The notes below the pieces were generated by a model, which was not told the origin of the DNA, made no database searches, and saw only the letters and a list, made by a program, of their open reading frames with translations. Below, in pieces: positions 10,857 through 20,543 of a stretch of DNA of 23,553 bases. Source of the stretch: Aplysia californica. Lineage: Eukaryota; Mollusca; Gastropoda; Aplysiida; Aplysiidae. The stretch spans positions 670,876 through 694,428 of the forward strand of contig NW_004797587.1 of assembly GCF_000002075.1 (NCBI RefSeq), in the 5' to 3' direction. The position numbers and the translations under genes are program-made. The stretch's first letter is position 1. Each line of letters opens with the position of its first letter.

Positions 10857-12440
10857 CTGTCTACAGGACATGTTCACAGGTGAAGTTCAAAGAAATACTG
10901 AGTGCCAACATGACTCGATACAGTAATGAATGAGAAATAGAGGTGTTTCAAATTCATTGTCATGTAAAAATAATGGCTCGATCCCACCACAGTCGTCAGT
11001 AGAGAAAGCTTGTAGTTGATGTCTCTGCTGTCTAGAATCACGGTACGCCAACAGGAGACGTGTTCACACAACGTTCATGAAGTAAAACAGTTCAAAATGA
11101 GGACAGTGATTGTTGTATCACCGGCATGTATGTGACATGAACAATAAGTGAGGCCTTCCAATAAAGCCAGTTACTTCTCACAATCAGCAAGTGGGGACAT
11201 CGATTGAGAATATAACCGTGGGTCCAATTTGAAGATTTTGAACTGATGCCATTTTCTTCAAGTTTAACATGTCTTTTATCATATCGTTTCCATTTCCATA
11301 GGGCCTAAATCCAAGAAGTAACTCATTTTGCCCGCTCGCATAACATTTGTTTACTGGTGGGTGTAAATAGATACATGTACTCCTGTATTGCTACTTACGT
11401 AGTTGTCCTTGCAAAAGCAACATACTTTTTTGTTACAACCACATGACATGATGAGAGTAAAAGATTTCACTGGAATTGCCCACAAAATATGATGATGATA
11501 GGCCTATTGCCATGAAGGCAGGGGCTCATTGTCATCTCAGAGACTACCACAGTTCTTCACACCATTCTGGAACAAGTGATGTATCTATTAAAAAGATTAT
11601 GAGAATGAATCTCTACAACTCTACATAGTGTTGCAGCTATGGAGGAGCTTTTTTGCAAATTTGTGTTTTTTTAATTCAAGAGAAGCACTCATTGAACATA
11701 AGTTCATAAGTGAAAAAAAAAAAACAACTAAGAAAAGTAATATCAACGACAAATGTCCTGATTTTGAACAGATCCACATAAATGCAATCTTCCTTCGAAA
11801 GCATCTTTGTCTTCATGATATAAATTTTAAATAAACCTTCTTGGTGATTTTTGGCAGATATGACCATATTTTCAATTGGTACAAAATAAAAGCTCTTATG
11901 AGACATTTTCTTCCAATACCTGGCCAATCCATGAGTTTAATAATCCAAAGTAGATTTCCATTTAATAGGGTATCGTAGTTCAGCAATGCATGGCACTAAA
12001 GAACCAATTAAAAATGTCTGTGTAATTCCTTGACCTACTGAAATAAAGGGATGAGTAAACATAGCCCTTCATTACTCAAAGAGATTTGTGCCACTCTATG
12101 GTCACACTTCCAATAGAAATCTTGTCATTAACCTGGACAGTAGGATGGTATGAAACAGCTGAGAGTTGAGAGACCTGTTTTTCCTTTAGTTTTTTGTGCT
12201 CTTACAAAACTTCTTGCTGTAAACTCAACAAGATTTGAACTTTTGAATCACTGGAAAAATCAATCCAGTTTGCTCTCCTTGAGCAAAATAATAATAATAA
12301 TAATAAAATGTTAAACTACTGTACATGCATCGACAGAATGGCACAGACATCAAACATCCATGTCATAATTTAAAAAAAATAAATCTTAAACAAAATCAAG
12401 AGAAGTCAATTAAAAAAGAAAAAGAAAAACAATCAAAGAA
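10857..12440. other. Non-coding stretch, nothing recognised
   Basis: AT-rich, without recognisable repeats apart from an (AAT)n run near 12287-12305 and poly(A) runs. The short frames have no domain and no splice context. On the - strand this is the region downstream of the poly(A) signal of the small membrane-protein gene. Confidence 0.4.
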
Positions 12441-12444
12441 AACA

Positions 12445-13066
12445 AAAGATTCCAGTAAAAATGTTTATTACGTCAACGTTTTAAATTACATGGCTCACAT
12501 TCACATACACCTACCATCTCATGTACTTAAAGTAGTACGCTGCACCCATTTCAGAATGTACTAAATTTAATTGCATGCCAAACATTGAATATTGAACTAA
12601 AAACAACTTTTCACACTGGTGAAAGCAAACTTTTCAGCAATTCATGGGAGTAATTTCATTTACTAATTTAGTAGTAATAATAATGACTATGATATATACG
12701 AAGATGTGCATTCGCCATACTCGGGACTTGTTAACCATTCCCCAAAACTTTCATCATTCTGACACAATCACTCTGTACATCACCACATATCACAAAACCC
12801 TTGTGTCAAGCAGACATCTAAGGTCAGCAATTAACTGATGTTGAATGTCTGAAGCAACTGCAGACAATTGCCATCTTGGTTGAACATGGTTACGCTGGAA
12901 TTTACTTAAGTCAACTGACAACACACCAAAAATTCATGGCTCATCGAGTCCAGTGATCCACTGCTTCATCAACTGAGCAGCTTAACCTTAACAACTTCCG
13001 AAAAATTGCAGGAAAAATGCAAATGAAGAATGCAAACGAAACCAAAGTCAACTTTTCAACAAAAAA
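12445..13066 (-). other. Probable 3' untranslated region of the small membrane-protein gene
   Basis: This stretch lies between the stop codon of the distal terminal exon (13067-13069) and the poly(A) signal at 12464-12469. It is AT-rich and free of repeats. If the proximal terminal exon is used, the 3' UTR would also include 13067-13235. The assignment depends on the exon calls. Confidence 0.5.
12464..12469 (-). terminator. Candidate poly(A) signal AATAAA
   Basis: AATAAA on the - strand is followed (towards lower coordinates, about 12405-12450) by a very T-rich stretch with TGTTTT and TTTGATTG words, as expected of a downstream cleavage element. It is the first clear AATAAA downstream of both candidate terminal exons. 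Confidence 0.55.
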
Positions 13067-13132
13067 CTAATTGCCCTTACAGTTGCACATAGGGGGTGGC
13101 GTGTGCAGTTTTATACATCCAGTCTTCCATAG
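13067..13132 (-). CDS. Distal alternative terminal exon of the small membrane-protein gene
   Basis: On the - strand a good acceptor (CTCTGCCTCTACTTTCAG, ending at 13133) is followed in phase 0 by 21 codons and TAG. The peptide begins LWKTGCIKLHTPPP and ends MCNCKGN. It has the same length and stop position as the exon at 13236-13301 and shares 12 of 21 residues (L, W, K, G, C, I, H, P, P, M, N, K). The phase fits the donor at 16716 of the central exon. It differs by a basic residue after CI and by a C-terminal CxC pair absent from the other version. It would be reached by skipping the proximal acceptor. I infer a real alternative C-terminus; an inactive old duplicate is less likely but possible. 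Confidence 0.65.
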   Translation of the reverse strand, partial: LWKTGCIKLHTPPPMCNCKGN

Positions 13133-13235
13133 CTGAAAGTAGAGGCAGAGAGTATCCTATCAATTTGGTGAGATGGCAGAAAAGAAACCCAAAGAATCAA
13201 TGGTCAACTTTCTAAACTACAACTGTTGGTAATGT

Positions 13236-13301
13236 CTATTTGGCCTTGCTGTTCACCATGGGTGGTGATGAATGGAAGTATATACATCCGCTTTTCCACA
13301 G
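13236..13301 (-). CDS. Proximal alternative terminal exon of the small membrane-protein gene
   Basis: On the - strand the acceptor TTTTAATTCTATTCCCAG (AG at 13302-13303) is followed by 21 codons and TAG (13236-13238). The peptide begins LWKSGCIYFHSSPP and ends MVNSKAK. Joined in phase 0 to the central exon it completes the membrane segment (…SLIGTFTV + LW) and adds a short, basic, proline-containing tail. That gives a protein whose visible part is about 90 residues. Being nearest the upstream exon, it is the likely default. The duplicated exon lies 103 bases further downstream. Confidence 0.7.
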   Translation of the reverse strand: MWKSGCIYFHSSPPMVNSKAK

Positions 13302-13303
13302 CT

Positions 13304-14546
13304 GGGAATAGAATTAAAAACAAGTGTTAGTGGCATGAAACAAAATAACAATAAATAATATACAACTAAATGTAACCAATTAAACACTTTCATAAAGAGT
13401 CCATATTTCCACTTTCCCTTATTTTGTTCCTATTTTTTTGGAGAACAGGGGTATGATTCCACAACTAACATTCTAGGACAATCATTGCTTTGTGTGGCTT
13501 TAAACTTTTACTGTCATTTTGCACTCAAAATTCCTTATTCCTCATGAGGGAATATCCCACACCAAGAAAAAAAGAATTTGGAGCATGTGTGTGTTTCATT
13601 GGGGCATGCCCCAATTGCCCCCCTGTACTTTCCCATAATTTGATGCTTTGCAAAATCAAGGTTAAGAATTTCTTGAAAACTTTTATGGAGTTGCATAAAA
13701 TCTTGTTACAACCCAGTCTCACTATTGCCCAAATCAAGGAATTTCATAAAACATAATCGAACCAAAAGGAAAGAAAGCTTTGGCAAGAGCTTGGAACATC
13801 TTTCAACGAAGCACCGTTTGTGACTCTAAACTGTAGGTGGTTCATTCCTCAACCAGTCTCATGGTCATGTATACAAAGCCATAAATTTACACTCAATTAA
13901 ACCCTTCACCAGCCCCTGACCTAAACCTAAAATCTTTCCCCATACTGACACACTGATACATATTCACCATCATCACTAAACAATTTATCACTAACATGTG
14001 AGACCCCAAATACAAAAAAATCATCAAGGTCACTGTCCATCTGATTCTAATACTTAATACTTCAAACAAAGTTTTGGGGGTTTGGGACAGAACATGACAG
14101 CCTCTGACACACATCAGCCATTTTTTAAACACTAACACCCATGTTGTAACTCAAATGGTGCTCTTGTTGGAACAATGAGAGATACAACAACGTAATTATG
14201 GCCATTCGGCCCAAGGAAAAAGCAAGACAGACAGACATAAATCACAGTGGGAAAGAAAATAGGTAGGACCTGCCAGTGGTGTCCTCCAACCACTAACGCA
14301 AATGGAGGAAAGACCACAGTACTCTCATGTTCATCGGAAAAACATATAGCGCAGTCTATCTCCGTTTTATACCGCCTACCTTGTGACGAGCATGGAGTTG
14401 GCGGTCAAAAAGATATTCATGTCCTGTTAAATATACATGTAGCACCAAACAGCCCAACGTCAAAGGAACTTGTTTACCAATCATTAGATGAAGTAATGAG
14501 TTACCTCCCTTCAATATACCAAAGCCTGCATGTTATTAGGCTGATA
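13304..14546 (-). other. Intron of the small membrane-protein gene (distal part)
   Basis: The roughly 3.4-kb intron runs from the donor at 16716 to the proximal acceptor. In this part I see only AT-rich sequence and no repeat that I recognise. Short frames on both strands look like chance. Confidence 0.45.
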
Positions 14547-15539
14547 CAGTAGTTTCCGCCTCAAATCCCGGTGCTCGGGAGCTAGGAAAATGCGGGATCT
14601 TAGGCGCATCGGGAACTTACATGAATGGCCCGTCGGAAAGAATCCATAGCAACTCATGGTCATCCCCAAAAATCTGTACAATGATCTTCCCTTACTTTAA
14701 AATGAACTGACGTAATACGTGACTCCTGGGCACTAAAAGTTCTTTTCAGAAGTCAATTTTTCCTTTTTAGTTTGGGGGGGTTAAAAAAAAATTGTGTTAA
14801 GTGGGAACCTGCAGGCTTCAAACAATCTCCTCCACTCCCCCACCTAAAATTTATTGTTTTCCATCTCTAATTGAGTTCCCCGCCCATGTCATGAAGCACC
14901 ATAAATCGCTGTGCTGCTGTGACCAAACTGACTAATTTAAAAAAAAAAAAAATGCAAGGCGGGTTCACTGCCAACAGATGACCACATTACGCAAAGGGGA
15001 TCGGACAGTTTACGAGTATGGGCGCCAGCCTGTCAAGTAAGTTCGAGAGCGAAACTGAAAGACGAAAGGCAACGTAGAGAAAACGTAAGCGTCCAAGAGT
15101 TCACAGTTTGATAGAATGCAGTCTGATGCTTGCTTGTAGGCCCTCCTCACCTATTGTGTGATGTAAGATCAGGCGATCAGGGAAAGCAAAGCACCGACGA
15201 GTTCCCACCTTGGTGCGATCCCGTCTAGGGCAAACATTGTAACCATTTATATCGAGATTTACAACAGAGATGTGATCGCATTCACGGGAGTGAATGATCA
15301 CTGATGCGACATTTTCGCTACTTGCTGAGAGCGCCCAGGTTTTTTATTGTTTTTTTTTCCCTTAAATAAAGAAAAAATAACTATATTATGACCTGGAAAG
15401 CGAGATCTTAGCCGAACGTAGCTCCTTCAGAGCCGGATCTGAAAGATGATTTTATATATATACTAAAAATTCTGTTTTTCAAAAAACAGCGGGATCTTAG
15501 GCCAACCGTAACTGGAGGGACCTTAGGTGGAGACTACTA
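14547..15539. mobile_element. Non-autonomous DNA transposon, possibly pogo/Tc1-mariner type
   Basis: The left end CAGTAGTTTCCGCCTCAAAT and the right end read inward on the - strand (TAGTAGTCTCCACCTAAGGT) match in about 14 of 20 positions. Both are flanked by TA (14545-14546 and 15540-15541), the target used by pogo and mariner elements. Subterminal copies of GCGGGATCTTAGGC occur at 14591-14604 and 15488-15501, with a variant GCGAGATCTTAGCC at 15400-15413, as in transposase-binding subrepeats. There is no transposase frame in 993 bp. The family assignment rests on ends and target site only. Confidence 0.55.
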
Positions 15540-15541
15540 TA

Positions 15542-16716
15542 TTTGGCGACGTCAGACATATATTGCCGGTGGGTCGAGGTGGCAAGGTTCCTTTACATTT
15601 TCTCCAGGCAACTTGAAAATTTAATTCCATTTTTTGAAAAATATTGACCAAGGCCTAAAAATAACTGCATTGTCATAATCAGCGCATCAATTTTAGATGT
15701 TCACGCGGGGAGCGAAATTTGATGCTGAATTACAAAGTTATGTTTTATTTTAATTATACAGTTTTCTACATTACACATTGTATTGTGTTTGCTTGTGACA
15801 CACTACATCACTATAATGTGACTTATAGATCTATTCATATTGCCCGAAATCTAAAAGACAAGGGGAGGAAGTGGATGGGCGAAGACGGAGCAAAAATGGG
15901 TTTAAAAAAAAAGCGTTAGATATAGGCCAAGCTCGGCGAGAGTGAAAGAATCTCAAGTAACCACCGAGTGCATGTGCCGTACGCCATGTGTAGCCAAGTG
16001 TATCCGGTGTACTTCTGGCGGCCAGTTCGTTGGCAGTACAACAGGGTAAATTTACAGTTGTTTAACAAAGACCGTACGACTGAGACAGTTAGCAGATGGC
16101 TGTGTAAAGAGGCAAATACAATGTTCATATCGGAAATTCTTTTCATACATTTGCAAAACCTGGCGATACACAAGGCTGGAGGTGCAATGAGGTCCAACTG
16201 TACTTTTGTTTGCTGGGAGAAGTCAAAAGTCAATTTAAGTGTTTAAATACTTGTCCCCATGGAATCTGCTACCCCCAAAACACACACAGAAATTAATAAA
16301 CTAGCCTTTACTCTCCATGTATGAAAATATATATCTTGCAAAGACCTAATTTGCAACTTGCTTGAATTAGTAAGGGCTTTTAACTTCCCTTTTCTTTAAC
16401 TGTGAATGCTCTGCAAAGGAAGCCCTCTGCCAGAGCATGAACTGTGCTGACAGACTTGGCCCAACACCTATCCAAAGGGACAACTTTCCCAGAGCACAAA
16501 TGAAACGAATTACACTCAGAAACTTTAAAAAATACCCTTGTTATCCGCTGACCATGGGTGCACTATCACAATCACAACAAGACTTTGCCCTAATGAAATG
16601 TGAGAATCAAACCTCTAGGTAACCATTTCCATTGAAAAGGCGCTTAAAAAAGATCTCTGTAATTATAATCTTAACCTGGGTGGGAATACACTAGGCTGAA
16701 AAATGATGGTGCTTAC
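15542..16716 (-). other. Intron of the small membrane-protein gene (proximal part)
   Basis: This lies between the DNA transposon and the donor GTAAGC (16711-16716 on the - strand). Frames near 15968-16246 and 16437-16622 on the + strand have no recognisable domain or clear splice borders. I see no other feature. Confidence 0.45.
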
Positions 16717-16922
16717 CACAGTGAATGTTCCAATCAGAGACACCAGACCAGTGGCCAAAAAGAGGTTCCACGTGGAGTTCCTCTTGTTGTAGTTCTCCTG
16801 CCAGGATCCCTCGGGCACAGGCATGAAGTTCATGTGGTTTCTTTGTTCCTCACACACTTGTCTCTGTGGCTTCCAGTGGGCTGGGACACCATGGCCTCCC
16901 ATGGCTCTCACATGCTGAAGAC
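16717..16922 (-). CDS. Central exon, small single-pass membrane protein (deltamethrin resistance prag01-like)
   Basis: On the - strand the acceptor TATTCTTCCTTCTCCCAG is followed by 2 bases completing a split codon, 68 codons and a donor GTAAGC at 16716-16711. The peptide starts LQHVRAMGGHGVPAHW, continues with a hydrophilic stretch (KPQRQVCEEQRNHMNF), then MPVPEGSWQENYNKRNSTWN and the membrane segment LFLATGLVSLIGTFTV. The order of P-V-P-E-G-S-W, then Y and N, then one membrane helix is what I remember of the 'deltamethrin resistance protein prag01' family, small proteins probably of the mitochondrial inner membrane, but I could not search. An N-terminal presequence would be in an upstream exon, not found. 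The first in-frame ATG is at 16900-16902, but the open frame through the acceptor argues that translation starts earlier. Alternatives are another small respiratory-complex subunit. Confidence 0.75.
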
Positions 16923-16923
16923 C

Positions 16924-17340
16924 TGGGAGAAGGAAGAATATGGATATTGGTATATAGACTAATTATAACAATGTTGTGACTTACATATCTGCAAAGAGCA
17001 AAGGCCTACCTCAGAGAGACACACCTTCACCTGCTGGGGGGCTACATGAATCTCACCTATTTATGAAAAAAGTCCGTCTAAAAGAAAATCATTGGCATCA
17101 TTATATAGTTGCAAAAGCCTAAACATCTATTAAAAAGGGCTGTAAAGTAAAATCCCCAGGGCATCATGTATTCTTCTCTCCACAAGTCTTCACCTGCATG
17201 TCAAAACAGCTTAACTTCCCATCAGCTGCCTGACAGTTTGCACACATATCAGATTTCCTTTTCTGAGCTTCTCATTGTACTTTCTAAGACGCCATAACTT
17301 TCACATCCATAATTCGGGTCAAAACTGATATATAATGAAC
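16924..17340 (-). other. Upstream intron of the small membrane-protein gene
   Basis: It follows the acceptor on the upstream side. No further exon was recognised before the SINE at 17345. The missing 5' exon must lie further right or beyond the window. Confidence 0.4.
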
Positions 17341-17344
17341 AATT

Positions 17345-17867
17345 TTATTTTATTTGGCAAGTGTTTTACAGCGCTCGCAACTGCATAGAGGTCACGACTG
17401 CGCCGGACACTTAAACATTTTCAGTTAGTGGGAAATTTTGCATTTTCCCCCGGGTAGTGACCGAAGCCTACTCTTAAATCTATTTTAGACCACCAAGGGA
17501 TCTTTAACGTGCGCATCTTGCATACACAGGACCTTCGATATTTGTTGCACTTATCCGAGAAGGCAAGGTGTAGATCTTTCCTACCACTACTATCAAAAGA
17601 TCAGGTTTGTGGCTGAAATACAGCGGTAAGAAAGAGCCAAAGAGTCAGAGTAGCGGTAGAAATGTTGCAGAGTCAGAAGCTCTGAGGAGGGGGCAAAGGA
17701 GGTGAAGGGGTGGGGGCAGAAAGTGGAGAAAAAAGCAAACGACAGAACATTGCTACACAGCGGGGAAAGGAGGTGAAAAGAGACAATTTTAGACAAGAAA
17801 ATGTTTTCATCGCTACCCTAATTCAAAGCCTAGGACCTTTGAATGAGAGGCGAACACCTTAACCTAT
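17345..17867 (-). mobile_element. tRNA-derived SINE, family 1, copy 3
   Basis: It is collinear with the copy at 3531-4060: GCGCTCGCAACTGCATA near 17371, a block at about 17463-17515 (CCGAAGCCTACTCTTA, CCAAGGGATCTTTAACGTGC), GGTGTAGATCTTTCCTACCA near 17567, and head remnants GACCTTTGAATGAGAGGCGA and ACACCTTAACCTAT. The tRNA head is cut off at about 17867 before its 5' end, and the tail is ATTTT-like and not AAAC. It lies upstream of the small gene's central exon in the same orientation. Confidence 0.8.
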
Positions 17868-18584
17868 CAGTTGGGGAGTGGCAAACAGTACAAGAGCTAT
17901 CCATGATTTTGTTTTCCATGTTCATCTTAATTCTGTGTCCCACTATAATAATCTACGGGTCCTCACAATTATAGATCTAGATCTAGCCTAGTTTTAAGAA
18001 CATTAATAAGGCTCACCTCACACTCACACCGGGATGGGGGTAAGAATAGCGGGTCATGAGCTATTCTCACTAGGCGTGAGAATATAGGTGTGGCCAAAAA
18101 TAAATCCCTAGGGAAGTGTCTACGTTCTCCAACGAATAAAAAAAGTAACAATATTAAGCCTGTAGGGCCCTATTTCAACTTCCGGATAAAAGGCTAGGCT
18201 AATTTTCAATTTTTCTTTTTCAATTTGGTTTACATTATGTTGTGTCGATAGATCTACATCAAATAGGTCCGCCAGTCCACTCATTATGATTGAATTGAGT
18301 CATTTTACGCACTAGATAGACATGTCGTAGACCTGGCATTGATATGACTGACTTGACCTTGACCCACGTGATTTAATTTCATGACAGTGATGTCACACCA
18401 CACACCAAATCGGCAATGTTTTTCCACACATGTGAAATTGGTATCATTTATCTCACGTTGTATCACATAGGCCTACCTTGGCTTTGTGGTGGGAATACGA
18501 AATTGCATGTAAACTGCAAGCTATCTTCTAAAAATACTATTAATTACAGACAGCCTAATCTTCAGTGACTTATTCAAAGATTTA
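17868..18584. other. Non-coding stretch with a diverged TTCTCAC…GTGAGAA palindrome
   Basis: No exon was recognised. At 18043-18085 GTAAGAATAGC, CTATTCTCAC and GTGAGAATAT appear in inverted order. This resembles a diverged member of the palindrome family that fills 21-23 kb. AGATCTAGATCTAG occurs near 17973. Confidence 0.4.
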
Positions 18585-18664
18585 GGGGGGGGGGGGGGGG
18601 GGGGGTGCGCATCAGAGTGCACCTTCCTTGGGTGAAAAGTGTAGGCCTACAACATATTATTATG

Positions 18665-18713
<49 letters not shown>

Positions 18714-18714
18714 T
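18585..18714. repeat. Poly(G) run (18585-18605) and (TG)n microsatellite (18668-18714)
   Basis: Twenty-one G in a row, then about 60 bases of ordinary sequence, then about 47 bases of TG repeat. Confidence 0.95.
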
Positions 18715-18739
18715 GTCATCTCGGTGGAATGATAGAAGG

Positions 18740-18838
18740 TGTTGGTTGCTTGTTAGTGGTTTAACGTCGCTGTAAAGGCAAGATGCGGTACTGTAGACAG
18801 CTTTACTTTCGCGAGCATTTTAATTTCGCGAAAGTAAA
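18740..18838. repeat. SINE-tail-like fragment and TTTCGCGA hairpin
   Basis: GCTTGTTAGTGGTTTAACGT at about 18748-18767 resembles the tail ends of invertebrate SINEs. Just downstream TTTACTTTCGCGA (18802-18814) and TCGCGAAAGTAAA (18826-18838) form a perfect 13-base inverted repeat around 11 bases. A related half (TTTTCGCAAGCGTTTTAATT) occurs at 5098-5117, which suggests a dispersed repeat. Confidence 0.55.
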
Positions 18839-18922
18839 CTTAATAAAGCTTGTGAAAATAAAGTGTACGAACTGTGGAAGCAGTAATGTCGACCCGTTTC
18901 CATGTTAGATAGAGCGAGCAAG

Positions 18923-19086
18923 CTATTTTTAGGTTCTCTACTAACAGAGAACGTAGACAACTTGTATTATACTTTCTCTAACGTTAGAGAGCGTAGACAC
19001 TACCTTATTAAAGTATTAGGCTGCGGTTATTGGTACAATAGTGTGCACAACTCTAACTAGTTATTAGTACAATTGTACCAATAACC
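18923..19086. repeat. Cluster of short inverted repeats
   Basis: Two related small hairpins with the same follower are seen: GTTCTCTACTAACAGAGAAC then GTAGACA near 18932, and CTCTCTAACGTTAGAGAG then (C)GTAGACA near 18974. Then GGTTATTGGTACAAT (19025-19039) and its exact complement ATTGTACCAATAACC (19072-19086) enclose 32 bases. The right arm itself lies in a near-palindrome (19060-19085). Confidence 0.7.
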
Positions 19087-19208
19087 AGACAGTTATTCGT
19101 ACAAGCAAATTTTGGAGGTTGTTGATAAAATAAAAATAACTAGTCATCCAGTTGGTTTACCCCTGGGTTGAGTATCAATATTATTTAACTCTAACCAGGC
19201 CTAAACAG

Positions 19209-19363
<155 letters not shown>

Positions 19364-19389
19364 AGAGAACAGAGGGAAGTGCTAGCAAA

Positions 19390-19679
19390 TATCACATGCC
19401 CAAGTTTACAGGAGGGAAAGAGAGAGCCCCCTAGAGCTAAAAAAAATGAGACTACACCTTCCTGGAGCGTTTCACGTGACCTCTTATCGAGTTCTATGCC
19501 AAGTTGTAGTGCGGGTTTCTGGATCGTGTGTGTGTGTGTGCACGCGCTGTGAAGACTGAAAAAAATTGAGTTTTCTCTGCATGTGCAAAATGAATAATTT
19601 TAAGCCAAAAGTAGACTCAAATTTTGTGATTATTATGTGCAGCGCCTTTTAACCTGAGGAGGTCGCAATGCTTATTATA
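19390..19679. other. Non-coding stretch, nothing recognised
   Basis: No feature was seen apart from a short TG run near 19526-19538. Confidence 0.35.
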
Positions 19680-19989
19680 ATGCTAGATGTGTATGATGAC
19701 ATGGAAGTGGATGAGTCTTCAGATGGAGAGAATGTGGAGGAAGAGCAGTCTTGTTGTGGATGTAAGAATAAGTATCAGTATACATGAAAGATGGTTGCAG
19801 TGTGATGAATGTCATGGATGGTGGCATGTGGACTGTGTGAAAGTTGGAAAGATCAGAGGAATGAGTGATGATGAAGAGTAGGAAAGAGTGAAATTTAGTT
19901 GTGAAAATTGCTGTTTGATTTGTTCCACTAAGTATTTGCTCCCCATAAATTAAACTAATTTAGATTCTAGAATTAAAGTTGCCTTGCTT
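19680..19989 (+). pseudogene. Broken PHD-finger coding fragment
   Basis: An ATG at 19680 opens an acidic stretch (MLDVYDDMEVDESSDGENVE), followed by CCGC, the first zinc pair. A second frame continues with RWLQCDECHGWWHVDC, then a third segment FSCENC. Together the cysteines and histidine follow the C4HC3 order of a PHD finger (C-x2-C, C-x2-C, H-x2-C, C-x2-C), and the W-x-Q-C-D motif is typical. The parts lie in different frames and one in-frame TAG follows SDDEE, so it is not translatable as one domain. PHD fingers bind histone H3 tails in chromatin proteins and also occur in some transposable elements. The source is unknown, and there is no neighbouring coding context. Splicing between the parts is not excluded but no good sites were seen. 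Confidence 0.6.
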
Positions 19990-20543
19990 TTCTTCTAAAG
20001 TGACTTGTCTTCTTGTGTGGTCATTTAATGCACAAATGTTACCAGGTTTCTCTTCTGTTGGCTTTCAACTTGTAAATTAGGATGCACGCACAGAGAAGAC
20101 ATGCACGCACAGTAAAGAGAACACCCAAGGTTGGAAAAACTGTTGGGCAGACAGCGTTTTAAGAAATGTGGCAACTATGAGAAAGAGCATTTTATAGGTC
20201 AATATTTTCTTGAATGGAATAGCTAAAACGGAGAGCTAAAAACGAAAACTTCCGTTGCTAGAAATGGCGGAAAATAGGTCCAAAGATCGAGAAGTGCACG
20301 CGAACGGGAGACACCACTCTAGATCTAGACGTGTTTTTTTTTTTTTTAATGGGGGGACACCATCATTATCATAAAGGCAGCTGGCATCAAATCGGTAGAG
20401 GAGCTAATAAGACTGAACACGCAGGCCTGTGGGCCGGAGTGTCTACATACACGGAAACCAGTAACCAGGCACGTAGTCTCAGTGTCACGTAAACGGTAAC
20501 CGGGCAGTTCAGAACTCCAAGTTTAGTCGCTTAGACAGATTAC
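19990..20543. other. Non-coding stretch with a possible first-exon motif
   Basis: At 20249-20274 ACTTCCG is followed by GAAATGGCGGAAAATAGG, an ETS plus YY1-like arrangement. The frame from ATG at 20264 stays open for about 24 charged residues (MAENRSKDREVHANGR…) before a poly(T) run. No donor that I trust follows. Short GATGCACGCACAGAGAAGAC-type direct repeats lie near 20081-20112. Confidence 0.25.

Noticed and set aside
15916-16246. Overlapping frames of 92 and 105 codons on opposite strands
   Set aside because: There is no recognisable domain, no convincing splice sites, and it lies in the intron of the small gene.
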